Part shown: positions 25,599 through 33,500 of the stretch, one piece after another
Layout: the number at the start of each line of letters is the position of its first letter
Numbering within the stretch: the stretch's first letter is position 1
Assembly: GCF_016862915.1 (NCBI RefSeq)
Contig: NZ_BONW01000040.1
Span: 1 to 44,578, forward strand
DNA from: Plantactinospora endophytica
Lineage (GTDB): Bacteria; Actinomycetota; Actinomycetes; Mycobacteriales; Micromonosporaceae
Length of the DNA stretch: 44,578 bases
Reading direction: 5' to 3'
Position numbers and translations under genes: made by a program
Notes under the pieces: model-generated
The model's input: the letters and a program-made list of their open reading frames with translations, nothing else
What the model was told of the DNA's origin: nothing
Databases searched by the model: none

Positions 25599-27287
25599 AT
25601 GAACGCCGACGACATCGCCGCCGGGAGAGCCCGCTGGCAGGCCCGGTACGACGCGGCACGCAAGCGGGAGGCGGACTTCACCACCCTCTCCGGGCTACCC
25701 GTCGAACCGGTCTACGGACCACCCGAGGGCACCGCCGACCCCCGGTTCGACCGGATCGGCTGGCCGGGCGAATATCCGTACACCCGGGGGTTGTATCCGA
25801 CCGGCTACCGGGGACGGACCTGGACGATCCGGCAGTTCGCCGGCTTCGGCAACGCCCGGCAGACCAACGAGCGCTACCGGATGATCCTCGGCGCGGGCGG
25901 CGGCGGCCTCTCGGTCGCCTTCGACATGCCGACCCTGATGGGCCGGGACTCCGACGATCCGCAGGCGCTCGGCGAGGTCGGGCACTGCGGCGTCGCCGTC
26001 GACTCGGCCGCCGACATGGAGGTGCTCTTCGACGGCATCGACCTGGCCGCCGTCACCACCTCGATGACCATCTCCGGGCCGGCGGTGCCGGTCTTCTGCA
26101 TGTACCTCGTCGCCGCCGAGCGGCAGGGCGCCGACATCTCCACACTGGACGGCACCCTCCAGACGGACATCTTCAAGGAGTACATCGCGCAGAAGGAGTG
26201 GCTCTTCGACCCCGAGCCGCACCTGCGGCTGATCGGCGACCTGATGGAGTACTGCGCCCGGGAGATCCCGCGTTACAAGCCGCTGTCGGTCTCCGGCTAC
26301 CACATCCGGGAGGCCGGGTCGACGGCCGCGCAGGAGCTGGCGTACACCCTGGCGGACGGGTTCGGCTACGTCGAGCTGGGGCTGAGCCGGGGACTGGACG
26401 TCAACGTCTTCGCACCCGGGCTGAGCTTCTTCTTCGACTCGCACGTCGACTTCTTCGAGGAGATCGCCAAGTTCCGGGCCGCCCGGCGGATCTGGGCCCG
26501 CTGGCTCCGCGAGGTGTACGGCGCCACCGACGAGCGGGCGCTCTGGCTGCGCTTCCACACCCAGACCGCCGGAGTCTCGCTGACCGCCCAGCAGCCGGTC
26601 AACAACGTGGTGCGTACCGCCGTCGAGGCGCTGGCGGCGGTGCTCGGCGGCACCAACTCGCTGCACACAAACGCACTGGACGAGACCCTCGCGCTGCCCA
26701 CCGACTCGTCGGCGGAGATCGCCCTGCGTACCCAGCAGGTGCTGATGGAGGAGACCGGGGTGACGAACGTCGCCGACCCGCTCGGCGGCTCCTGGTACGT
26801 CGAGGCGCTGACCGACCGGCTGGAGGCGGAGGCGGAGGAGATCTTCGCCCGGATCCGGCAACTCGGCGGCGAGGGCCCGCACCAGATCGGCCCGATGACC
26901 TCCGGCATCCTGCGCGGCATCGAGGACGGCTGGTTCACCGGCCAGATCGCCGAGTCGGCCTTCACCTACCAGCAGGCGCTGGAGAAGGGCGACAAGAAGA
27001 TCGTCGGCGTGAACTGCCACACCGGTACGGTCGCCAAGGAGCTGGAGATCCTGCGCGTCTCGCACGAGGTGGAGCTGGAGCAGCAGCGGGTGCTCGCCGC
27101 CCGCAAGGCCGGCCGGGACGACGCGGCGGTGACGGCGGCACTGGCCCGGATGGTCGAGGTCGCCCGGACCGGCGAGAACCTGATCCCGCCGATGCTGGCC
27201 GCCGTACGGGCCGAGGCCACCCTCGGGGAGATCTGCGACGCGCTGCGCGCCGAGTGGGGCGTCTACCGTGAGCCGGCCCGGTTCTGA
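25599..27287 (+). CDS. icmA: Isobutyryl-CoA mutase large subunit
   Basis: A 562-residue B12-dependent mutase catalytic subunit without the cobalamin-binding domain. It interconverts isobutyryl-CoA and n-butyryl-CoA. Specificity residues decide the call: F80 (TIRQFAGFG) and Q198 ([10 protein letters not shown]) match isobutyryl-CoA mutase, where methylmalonyl-CoA mutase has Tyr and Arg. Length (about 566 in Streptomyces IcmA) agrees. [14 protein letters not shown] and [19 protein letters not shown] are TIM-barrel landmarks. The small subunit (IcmB, about 136 residues, with DxHxxG) is not in this window. MeaB upstream is the likely chaperone. Preceded by a strong ribosome-binding site (GAGGAGG) and followed by a hairpin. 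Confidence 0.93.
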   Translation: MNADDIAAGRARWQARYDAARKREADFTTLSGLPVEPVYGPPEGTADPRFDRIGWPGEYPYTRGLYPTGYRGRTWTIRQFAGFGNARQTNERYRMILGAGGGGLSVAFDMPTLMGRDSDDPQALGEVGHCGVAVDSAADMEVLFDGIDLAAVTTSMTISGPAVPVFCMYLVAAERQGADISTLDGTLQTDIFKEYIAQKEWLFDPEPHLRLIGDLMEYCAREIPRYKPLSVSGYHIREAGSTAAQELAYTLADGFGYVELGLSRGLDVNVFAPGLSFFFDSHVDFFEEIAKFRAARRIWARWLREVYGATDERALWLRFHTQTAGVSLTAQQPVNNVVRTAVEALAAVLGGTNSLHTNALDETLALPTDSSAEIALRTQQVLMEETGVTNVADPLGGSWYVEALTDRLEAEAEEIFARIRQLGGEGPHQIGPMTSGILRGIEDGWFTGQIAESAFTYQQALEKGDKKIVGVNCHTGTVAKELEILRVSHEVELEQQRVLAARKAGRDDAAVTAALARMVEVARTGENLIPPMLAAVRAEATLGEICDALRAEWGVYREPARF

Positions 27288-27295
27288 GCCTCGCA

Positions 27296-27318
27296 CACCC
27301 GGCCGGCCCGGCCGGGTG
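27296..27318 (+). terminator. Hairpin after icmA
   Basis: CACCCGGCC and its complement form a perfect near-palindrome of 23 bases whose arms pair over about nine base pairs around a five-base loop. It starts 8 bp after the mutase stop codon, with no T-run. Probable intrinsic terminator. Confidence 0.65.
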
Positions 27319-27404
27319 GTCCGGCGGTCGCGCTGCCGGTTGGCATCTGTCGGGCAGCGGCGGTTGGGCGGGGTTCGCGCACCCGCGTGCGAGACTAGGG
27401 AACC

Positions 27405-28343
27405 ATGAGCGACCCACGGATCACCTCGTCGATCTTCACGCGCGGCGCGGTCGACCTCGGCGCGCTGCGCGCCGCCCAGACGCCCGCGAAGCCAGCGGCA
27501 GCAGCTACCCCGTCGGCCGGCCCCGGCATCCCCGGCGGGACGCCGCCGAACACACCCGGGGCGGGCGCGGGCGGCGTCACGGTGATCGACGTCACCGAGG
27601 CCACGTTCCAGTCCGAGGTGCTGGAACGCTCCCTGACCACCCCGGTCGTGATCGACTTCTGGGCCGAGTGGTGCGAGCCCTGCAAGCAACTGTCCCCGGT
27701 GCTGGAGCGGCTCGCGGCCGAGGGCGCGGGTGCGTGGGTACTCGCCAAGGTCGACGTGGACGCCAACCCACGGCTCGCGCAGATGTTCCGGATCCAGAGC
27801 ATCCCGATGGTCTACGCGGTGGTGGGCGGCCAGCCGGTCGACGCCTTCGCCGGGGTGGTGCCCGAGGCGCAGTTGCGGCAGTGGATCGGCGCCGTGCTCA
27901 AGGCCGGCGGGGTGTCGGTGGAGACCCCGGAGGACCCCCGGCTCACCGAGGCCGACGAGGCACTGATCAGCGGTGACCTGGACGCGGCCGAGCGGGCGTA
28001 CAAGAAGATCCTTTCGGACGCGCCGTCGGACGCGGCGGCCGAGGCCGGGCTGGCGCACGTGTCGCTGGCCCGCCGGGTGAGCGGTGCGGACCCGGCGGCG
28101 GCGCTGGCCGCGGCCGAGAAGGCACCCGACGACGTACCGGCACAGTTGCTCGCCGCCGACATCGAGGTGCTCAGCGGTCTGGCGGAGCAGGCGTACGCCC
28201 GGCTCGTCGAACTGGTCCGTCGGACGGCCGGCGATGACCGGGAGGCTGCCCGGCAGCACCTGGTGTCCCTGTTCACCATCGCCGGTCCGGACGATCCTGC
28301 GGTGGCCAGCGCCCGGAGGGCGCTCTCGCGTGCGCTCTTCTAG
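27405..28343 (+). CDS. Thioredoxin-domain co-chaperone, YbbN-like
   Basis: A 312-residue protein. A Pro/Ala/Gly-rich leader (to about residue 58) is followed by a thioredoxin domain with the redox motif W-C90-E-P-C93-K in [16 protein letters not shown] and the cis-Pro region [12 protein letters not shown] helical C-terminal half of TPR-like repeats follows ([27 protein letters not shown]). This matches the YbbN/CnoX layout, linked with chaperones and protein quality control. The intact CxxC suggests redox activity, unlike E. coli YbbN. It probably has its own promoter after the icmA hairpin. A thioredoxin near an acyl-CoA mutase block is, from memory, a conserved actinomycete arrangement. Confidence 0.9.
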   Translation: MSDPRITSSIFTRGAVDLGALRAAQTPAKPAAAATPSAGPGIPGGTPPNTPGAGAGGVTVIDVTEATFQSEVLERSLTTPVVIDFWAEWCEPCKQLSPVLERLAAEGAGAWVLAKVDVDANPRLAQMFRIQSIPMVYAVVGGQPVDAFAGVVPEAQLRQWIGAVLKAGGVSVETPEDPRLTEADEALISGDLDAAERAYKKILSDAPSDAAAEAGLAHVSLARRVSGADPAAALAAAEKAPDDVPAQLLAADIEVLSGLAEQAYARLVELVRRTAGDDREAARQHLVSLFTIAGPDDPAVASARRALSRALF

Positions 28344-28408
28344 ACAATAGGCAGTACGAGCAGCGCGCGTGCCGGCCTGGCAGCCGCGATACCGGACGGG
28401 AGCACACT

Positions 28409-30049
28409 ATGCGCCGGATCGCCGTCCTGGACGCCCCGTCCAACCTGGGCCTGCGCCCGCCGACCCCCACGTCGGTGCCGGGCTGCGGCAAGGCGCCCGG
28501 CGCGCTGCGTGACCACGACCTGATCGCCCGGCTCGCCGCCCGGGACGCCGGCTGCCTCACCCCGCCCCGGTACGACCCGGGTGACTGGCGTCCCGGGGAC
28601 GGGGTGTGCCACGCCGGTTCCATCGCGCACTACTCGATGGAGTTGGCCGACCGGATCGGCGGCATCATCGACCAGGGTGAGTTCCCGCTGGTGCTCGGCG
28701 GGGACTGCTCGATCCTGCTCGGTTCGGCACTCGCCATGCACCGGCTGGGCGAGGCGGTCGGCGGCCGGATCGGCCTGGTGTTCGTGGACGGCCACTCGGA
28801 CTTCCGGCACCCCGGCAACGCGTCGTACGTCGGCGCGGCGGCCGGCGAGGACCTGGCCCTGGTCACCGGGCGGGGGCAGGCCGACCTGGCCGCGATCGAG
28901 GGTCGCCGGCCGTACTTCCGGGACATCGACGTGGTGGTGCTCGGCATCCGCGCCCACGACGAGTACCGGCTCGACCTCCAGGCGGCCGGGATCATCACCC
29001 GGCCGGTGCCGGCGCTCCGGGTGGAGGGGGCGGCCCGGACCGCACAGTGGGCGCACGACCAGTTGACCGACTGCGCCGGTTACTGGGTACACGTCGACGT
29101 CGACGTGCTCGACCCGGCGGTGATGCCGGCGGTGGACGCACCGGACCCGGGCGGGATCGCCTTCACCGAGCTGGAGTTGCTGCTGGCCGGGCTGGTCGAC
29201 ACCCCGCACTGCCTCGGCGTCGAGATCACCGTCTTTGACCCCGACTACGACCCGGAGGGCGCCTACGCCGCCGAGATCGTCGACACGCTGGTCGCCGGCC
29301 TGGCCCCGGTCGCCGCGCCGGAGGCGGTGCCGCCCCGGCTCGCCCCGAGCCGGCCCGCCGCTCCCGGGCGGGGTCCGGCGCTTCCGGGACCCCGGACGGT
29401 TCCGCCCGCAGCGCCCGCCGTGCCCGCAGCGCTGGCTGCGCCGGTCATGCGACCGGCGATGCCGCCGACCGGGGAGGCTCCGCCGGTCGCAGCGTTGCCG
29501 GTCGTGGCCCCGCCGGTCGCAGCGTTGCCGGTCGTGGCCCCGCCGGACGTAGCGTTGCCGGTCGTGGCCCCGCCGGTCGCGGCGTTGCCGGTCGTGGTTC
29601 CGCCGGTCGCAGCGTTGCCGGACGTAGCGTTGCCGGTCGTGGCCCCGCCGGACGTAGCGTTGCCGGACGACCCGGGTGGACCGGAGACGGCTGTCGAGCC
29701 GGCGGTGCCGGAACCGCCGGCCGAACCGGATCACACGGTGGACCGGGCGGGCGTGGATCCGATCGTCGGCAGCAGCGGGGCGAACGGCGCCAAGCGGTCC
29801 CGGATGGAGCTGCCCGAGCTGTCGGCACGCTGGTCGGAGGCGGTCGGTCCGCCCGCCTCGGCCGGTCCGGGACGGCTCCGCCGCCGGCCGCCGCAGGCTG
29901 CCGAGGAGCCGGTCGTCGATCCATCCCCGAGTGGTGGTCCAGCAGCCGCTGCCCGTTCCGCGGACGACACCGCCGAGCGGGAGCCCGGCCGGTCGACCGA
30001 GCAGCCGGCGCACGACACCGAGTCCGGTACGACGGCCGAGATCGCCTGA
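28409..30049 (+). CDS. Arginase-fold protein with a long repetitive C-terminal tail
   Basis: A 546-residue protein. Residues 1-300 form a ureohydrolase (arginase/agmatinase-like) domain. Metal-ligand motifs are D127xH129xD131 (VDGHSDF), HVDVDVLDP and GVEITVFDP. The first ligand motif, usually GGDHS, reads GGDCS with C100 replacing His. After about residue 300 the family domain ends and some 240 residues follow that are Pro/Ala/Val-rich. These include a tandem array (PPVAALPVVA-type units, DNA 29481-29670) and a polar, probably disordered end. The substrate of this subgroup is unknown, and the Cys may change metal content. Whether the tail reaches the protein product should be verified, since nothing downstream of the domain is conserved. 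Confidence 0.8.
   Translation: MRRIAVLDAPSNLGLRPPTPTSVPGCGKAPGALRDHDLIARLAARDAGCLTPPRYDPGDWRPGDGVCHAGSIAHYSMELADRIGGIIDQGEFPLVLGGDCSILLGSALAMHRLGEAVGGRIGLVFVDGHSDFRHPGNASYVGAAAGEDLALVTGRGQADLAAIEGRRPYFRDIDVVVLGIRAHDEYRLDLQAAGIITRPVPALRVEGAARTAQWAHDQLTDCAGYWVHVDVDVLDPAVMPAVDAPDPGGIAFTELELLLAGLVDTPHCLGVEITVFDPDYDPEGAYAAEIVDTLVAGLAPVAAPEAVPPRLAPSRPAAPGRGPALPGPRTVPPAAPAVPAALAAPVMRPAMPPTGEAPPVAALPVVAPPVAALPVVAPPDVALPVVAPPVAALPVVVPPVAALPDVALPVVAPPDVALPDDPGGPETAVEPAVPEPPAEPDHTVDRAGVDPIVGSSGANGAKRSRMELPELSARWSEAVGPPASAGPGRLRRRPPQAAEEPVVDPSPSGGPAAAARSADDTAEREPGRSTEQPAHDTESGTTAEIA
29481..29670 (+). repeat. 30-bp tandem array in the arginase-like tail
   Basis: Four full 30-bp units (CGCCGGTCGCAGCGTTGCCG start) run from 29481 to 29600, then a 45-bp compound unit and a partial one to 29670. 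Each encodes ten residues of the form PPVAALPVVA, with variants PPDVALPVVA. The DNA units are nearly identical at silent positions, so expansion is recent relative to the rest of the gene. Confidence 0.9.
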
Positions 30050-30418
30050 TCCCACCTGGCACGGTTGGTGGCCGGTCCGGCGCACGGTTGGTGGCCGGTC
30101 CGGCAGGTGGGGCCGCCGGACCGCAGGTCGTGGGCGGTGCCTGGTCCGCCAGGTGGCCCCGCCTGGTCGCCGGCCGGTGCGTGGCACTGCCTGGTCGACC
30201 GGAAACCGTCGAGTGCTGGCCCGCGCTCGACCGGGGTACCCGGACTGCTGCCTGTCGAGCTGGGTGCACAAGCGGGGCACCGTTCACCGTACGGCCGGGA
30301 GCCGTCGGGCTGGCTCCACCCTCCGCTCGGCGTGGGCGCACAGGCGGGGCAGCTCGACAGTCTGCGTGCGACGCGTTCCTCCACCGGCCGGCGGTGGGGG
30401 CAGCGAAGCGAGCCCGGA
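30050..30418. other. Gene-free spacer between the arginase-like and LysR genes
   Basis: About 370 bp without a supported gene. It begins with a tandem 23-bp duplication of a GCACGGTTGGTGGCCGGTCC unit (30057-30103) and contains copy 2 of the inverted-repeat element (30252-30367). The two flanking genes are convergent, so no promoter is expected and the repeats may serve as the transcription end. Confidence 0.5.
30252..30367. repeat. Inverted-repeat element, copy 2 of 2
   Basis: This copy is bounded by CTGTCGAGCTG (30252-30262) and its complement (30350-30360). The left 29 bases and right 34 bases match copy 1 with two changes each, and the directly repeated GGG(T/C)GCACA-N-N-CGGGGC blocks are kept. 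The variable centre is 53 nt, 15 longer than in copy 1. On the minus strand the arms of both copies read as CPxCAP in the same frame. It lies between convergent genes, which fits a terminator or RNA hairpin. Confidence 0.7.
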
Positions 30419-31321
30419 CTAACCGGCGCGCGTCAGGTCGACCGCAGCGGCCAGTTCGGTGACCACGTCGAGCAGGTTCCGCAGTACCGGCTTCGCCACC
30501 GACGGGTTCCACACCACGACCGTCTCCGCCCGCTCGCCGACCAGGGGTACGAACACCACGCCGGTACGCCGCAGGCTCCGTGCCGAACTGGCGAGCCGGG
30601 ACACTCCCACGCCGGCGGCGACCAGACCGAGCAGGTTGGGTACGCCGGTGGCCCGGGCGACGACGTCCGGCGCGTACCCGGCCCGTGCGAAGTCCCGGTC
30701 GTACTTCTGGTGCCAGGGTGGCCAGGAGGCGGGCGAGGTGAGTACCCACGGCTCGGCCGCGAGGTCGCGCAGGTGCAGTTCGGCCCGGTCGGCCAACGGG
30801 TGCCCGGTGGGCAGCACGGCGCAGACGGGCTCGGTGACCAGGGTGCGGGTGGTCAGGTCGTCCACCAGCGGCGGCCGGGTGAACGCGGCGTCGTATCGCC
30901 CCTCGCGCAGCCCGGTCACCAGGTCGCCGATGGTGACGTCCTCGGTGGTCAGCTCGACCTCGGGGAAGCGTTCCCGGAAGGCCCGGACGACCGGCGGCAG
31001 CATGTAGTTGGCGGTGGAGACCAGGAAGGCGAGGCTGAGTCGGCCGATCTCGCCGCGTGCCGCGCGCCCGACGGTGGCGACGGCCTCGTCGGCCCGGGCG
31101 AGGACGGCGCGCGCCTCCGGCAGGAACAGCCGGCCGAGTTCGGTCAGCCGGGTGCCCCGGGTGTCCCGGTCGAGCAACCGCACCCCGAGGGACCGCTCCA
31201 GGACGGCGACCTGCTGCGACAGCGACTGCTGGGCGACCCGCAGCGCGACCGCCGCACGGGTGAAGCTCAGGTGCTCGGCGACCGCGACGAAGTACCGCAG
31301 GTGGCGCAGCTCAGGGGTCAC
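30419..31321 (-). CDS. LysR family transcriptional regulator
   Basis: A 300-residue regulator with an N-terminal winged helix (LRHLRYFVAVAEHLSFTRAAVALRVAQQSLSQQVAVLERSLGVRLLDR, about residues 5-52) and a C-terminal substrate-binding domain of two lobes. ARGEIGRLSLAFL begins the effector domain. The GTG at 31321 is chosen because the family start VTPELRHLRYF follows it directly. It is transcribed divergently from the SDR oxidoreductase at 31478, the usual arrangement for LysR control of a neighbour. A TGTC-N7-GACA site in the spacer is a candidate operator. The effector molecule is unknown. Confidence 0.92.
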   Translation of the reverse strand: MTPELRHLRYFVAVAEHLSFTRAAVALRVAQQSLSQQVAVLERSLGVRLLDRDTRGTRLTELGRLFLPEARAVLARADEAVATVGRAARGEIGRLSLAFLVSTANYMLPPVVRAFRERFPEVELTTEDVTIGDLVTGLREGRYDAAFTRPPLVDDLTTRTLVTEPVCAVLPTGHPLADRAELHLRDLAAEPWVLTSPASWPPWHQKYDRDFARAGYAPDVVARATGVPNLLGLVAAGVGVSRLASSARSLRRTGVVFVPLVGERAETVVVWNPSVAKPVLRNLLDVVTELAAAVDLTRAG

Positions 31322-31348
31322 AGTCTCCGACTGTAATGGCCGCCGGGA

Positions 31349-31365
31349 ATGTCTGTTGGCGACAT
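31349..31365. promoter_or_regulatory. Candidate LysR-type operator (ATGTC-N7-GACAT)
   Basis: A perfect five-base dyad, ATGTC at 31349-31353 and GACAT at 31361-31365, contains T-N11-A as expected for LysR boxes. It lies 28 bp upstream of the regulator start and about 110 bp before the SDR gene. Position and symmetry fit autoregulation plus control of the SDR. It is a prediction only. Confidence 0.5.
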
Positions 31366-31477
31366 CGTCGCCCCGCTGGCCAGAGTGGGATCCGGACGGC
31401 GCCCGGCACCGCCCGCCGGACGGTACCGAGCCGGTCGGACGAGACGGAACCGGTGGGACGAGACGGAGGAGTCGGCG

Positions 31478-32368
31478 GTGGCAGGACAGGAACGGGTGTG
31501 GTTGATCACCGGGTGCTCGGCGGGGTTCGGTCGCCATCTCGCGCTGGCGGCGCTGGCCGCCGGAGACCGGGTGATGGCGACGGCCCGGGACGTCGGGCGG
31601 CTGGCCGACCTCGCCGCGACCGGGGCGGACCGGGTCCGGACGGCCCGGCTCGACGTCACCGACGAGGCGTCGGTGGACCGGGCGGTGGCGGAGACCCTCG
31701 CCGCGTACGGCCGGATCGACGTGGTGGTGAACAACGCCGGGTACGGGTCCGTCGGCGCCGTCGAGGAGTTGACCATGGCGGATCTGCGCGCCCTGCTGGA
31801 CGTGATGTTCTTCGGCGCGGTGGCGGTGACCAAGGCGGTGCTGCCACACCTGCGCCGGCAGGGCGGTGGCGCGATCGTGCAGATGAGTTCGATGGGTGGC
31901 CAGGTCACCATGCCCGGGTTCGGCGCCTACTGCGCGGCGAAGTTCGCCCTGGAGGGGCTGTCGGAGGCGCTCGCCGCCGAGGTCGCGCCGTTCGGCGTCC
32001 GGGTGTTGATCGTCGAGCCGGGCGCGTTCCGTACCGAGTTCGGCGGGAGTCGGATGCACCGGTCCGGGGTGATCGAGGCGTACCGGGTGTCGACCGGGTT
32101 GACCAGGGCGGCCGTGGACGGGATGGACGGTACCCAGCCGGGTGACCCGGCGAAGGCCGCCCGCGCCGTCCTGGAGGTGCTCGACGCGCCCGAGCCGCCG
32201 CTGCGGTTGGCCCTCGGGCACGACGCGGTGGACAGCATCCGGGCCCAGCACGACCGGCTCCGGGCCGACCTGGACGGGTGGGAGAAGCTGAGCCGCGCGA
32301 CGGACTTCGACCGCCAAGCTCCGGTTGACGGTTCTGCTCCGGTTGACAGTGCTGGCTATGCTCACTAG
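31478..32368 (+). CDS. Classical SDR family oxidoreductase
   Basis: A 296-residue short-chain dehydrogenase using NAD(P). Rossmann motif TGCSAGFGR is near the N-terminus (LITGCSAGFGRHLA), NNAGYGSVG is intact, Ser in IVQMSSMGGQ, and catalytic YxxxK is GAYCAAKFAL. These match the classical group with substrate-binding loop RTEFGGSR. The GTG at 31478 is preferred to an upstream ATG because GGAGGAG lies seven bases before it and the fold starts at VWLITG. Substrate unknown. It is divergent from the LysR gene and followed closely by a TetR regulator whose promoter overlaps its 3' end. Confidence 0.9.
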   Translation: MAGQERVWLITGCSAGFGRHLALAALAAGDRVMATARDVGRLADLAATGADRVRTARLDVTDEASVDRAVAETLAAYGRIDVVVNNAGYGSVGAVEELTMADLRALLDVMFFGAVAVTKAVLPHLRRQGGGAIVQMSSMGGQVTMPGFGAYCAAKFALEGLSEALAAEVAPFGVRVLIVEPGAFRTEFGGSRMHRSGVIEAYRVSTGLTRAAVDGMDGTQPGDPAKAARAVLEVLDAPEPPLRLALGHDAVDSIRAQHDRLRADLDGWEKLSRATDFDRQAPVDGSAPVDSAGYAH

Positions 32369-32371
32369 CTT
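32343..32371 (+). promoter_or_regulatory. Consensus promoter of the TetR gene
   Basis: TTGACA (32343-32348) is followed by exactly 17 bp and then TAGCTT (32366-32371), which fits the TAnnnT -10. It overlaps the last codons of the SDR gene and lies 60 bp before the TetR start. It is the best -35/-10 pair in the window. Confidence 0.7.
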
Positions 32372-32375
32372 CTAG

Positions 32376-32390
32376 GCTATGGGAGATAGC
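32376..32390. promoter_or_regulatory. Candidate TetR operator at the transcription start
   Basis: GCTAT-GGGAG-ATAGC is a perfect 15-bp dyad starting 5 bp after the -10, so it would cover the transcription start. That is where a TetR repressor would block its own promoter. The gene begins at 32431 downstream. Prediction from geometry only. Confidence 0.5.
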
Positions 32391-32430
32391 ACGCCGTGCC
32401 GCTCAGGGAAAGCTTGGCACAGGTCGCCCG

Positions 32431-33003
32431 GTGCCTAGAGTCGGACTCTCCACCACGGCCGTGGTCAACGCGGCGATCGAGGTGATCGACGAGCAGGGTG
32501 TCGAGGCGTTGACCCTGGCGGCCGTCGCCGCACGCACCGGCGTCGCTCCGCCCTCGCTCTACAAGCACGTCGCCGGGCTCGCCGAGCTGCGGACACTGGT
32601 CGGCATCCGGGTGATCACCGAGATGACCGACCGGTTCGTGGCGGCGGTGCTCGGTCGCAGCGGCGACGACGCGGTGGCGGTGCTGCTGCGCACCTACCGC
32701 GACTACGTCCGCGAGCACCCCGCCCGGTACGCCTCGGTGCCGCCCGATCCGCTGCACGACCCGGCGATGGTCGACGCCGGCACCCGGATGTTGCAGGTCT
32801 TCCTCGCCGCGCTGCGGGAATACGGTCTCACCGACTCGGCGGCGATCCATGCCACCCGGTGCGGCCGGAGCATCGCGCACGGGTTCGCCTCGCTGGAGGC
32901 CACTGGCGGCTTCGGGCTGCCGGAGGACCTGGACGAGACGTACGAGCGGCTGATCGACATGTTCGTCGCCAGTCTGCCGCGCGGTACCCGTACCGGCCGG
33001 TGA
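32431..33003 (+). CDS. TetR family transcriptional regulator
   Basis: A 190-residue repressor. Residues about 5-52 form the HTH: STTAVVNAAIEVIDEQGVEALTLAAVAARTGVAPPSLYKHVAGLAEL, with the SLYKHV recognition helix. The C-terminal ligand-binding half has TGGFGLPEDLDETYERLIDMFVASL near the end, as in WHG-type members (recalled). GTG at 32431 was taken because a promoter and dyad are placed upstream and no ATG fits. It follows the SDR gene on the same strand with its own promoter overlapping the SDR end, so it may control itself and perhaps the SDR. Ligand unknown. Confidence 0.88.
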   Translation: MPRVGLSTTAVVNAAIEVIDEQGVEALTLAAVAARTGVAPPSLYKHVAGLAELRTLVGIRVITEMTDRFVAAVLGRSGDDAVAVLLRTYRDYVREHPARYASVPPDPLHDPAMVDAGTRMLQVFLAALREYGLTDSAAIHATRCGRSIAHGFASLEATGGFGLPEDLDETYERLIDMFVASLPRGTRTGR

Positions 33004-33121
33004 CCCAGAGTTCTTTCGCCTGATCATGGTCGCTGACCGGGACAGCGGACCAGACCGGGTTGCGGTAATGTGCGCCAGCGCGTGCACGTCGGACGTACCA
33101 CCTCGACGTGGACGATTCGGG

Positions 33122-33139
33122 CCGATCCTCACGGATCGG
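33122..33139 (+). promoter_or_regulatory. Hairpin in the leader of the TM2 gene
   Basis: CCGATCC-TCAC-GGATCGG is a perfect 7-bp stem with a tetraloop, ending 42 bp before the TM2 ATG and about 30 bp before its GAGAGG ribosome-binding site. It could be the terminator of the TetR gene or a leader structure. A TAATGT -10-like box lies upstream at 33066-33071. Confidence 0.4.
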
Positions 33140-33181
33140 TGCTACCACAACCCTTCCTGTATGTCCTGAGAGGAATAGACC

Positions 33182-33412
33182 ATGTCCACATCCGCCGCCC
33201 CGGCCGTCGGGGAGAAGTCCTGGCTCGCCGCGTTGCTGCTCTGCCTCTTCCTCGGCACCATCGGGGTGCACCGGTTCTACGTCGGCAAGGTCGGCACCGG
33301 CATCCTGATGATCATCACCTTCGGCGGGTTCGGCATCTGGACGCTGATCGACCTGATCGTGATCGCGGTCGGCAAGTTCACCGACAAGCAGGGTCTGGCG
33401 CTCGCCCGCTGA
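33182..33412 (+). CDS. TM2 domain membrane protein
   Basis: A 76-residue protein with two transmembrane helices (about residues 14-33 and 42-62) joined by a tight turn. The TM2 signature is clear: WLAALLLCLFLGTIGVHRFYVGKVGTGILMIITFGGFGIWTLIDLI. The GxHRFYxGK turn and the Trp/Asp in the second helix identify the family. Function in bacteria is not established. A GAGAGG ribosome-binding site lies seven bases upstream of the ATG. It is followed by an unusually strong hairpin and converges on the penicillin-binding protein gene. Confidence 0.93.
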   Translation: MSTSAAPAVGEKSWLAALLLCLFLGTIGVHRFYVGKVGTGILMIITFGGFGIWTLIDLIVIAVGKFTDKQGLALAR

Positions 33413-33429
33413 GGCGACGCACCGCACGA

Positions 33430-33473
33430 CGGCCGGGGCGGTCCGGGGAATTCCCCGTCGACCGCCCCGGCCG
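33430..33473. terminator. Strong bidirectional terminator hairpin
   Basis: CGGCCGGGGCGGTC (33430-33443) pairs perfectly with its complement at 33460-33473, and the loop holds a second palindrome CGGGGAATTCCCCG (33444-33457). It lies 17 bp after the TM2 stop and 28 bp before the converging 3' end of the penicillin-binding protein gene. No T-tract. Confidence 0.85.
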
Positions 33474-33500
33474 ACGCATGTCCGGGCAGCCCCGGCCCGC

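Noticed and set aside
29481-29670. Possible CRISPR array
   Set aside because: Repeats are head-to-tail 30-bp units without unique spacers, and in frame with the arginase-like gene.
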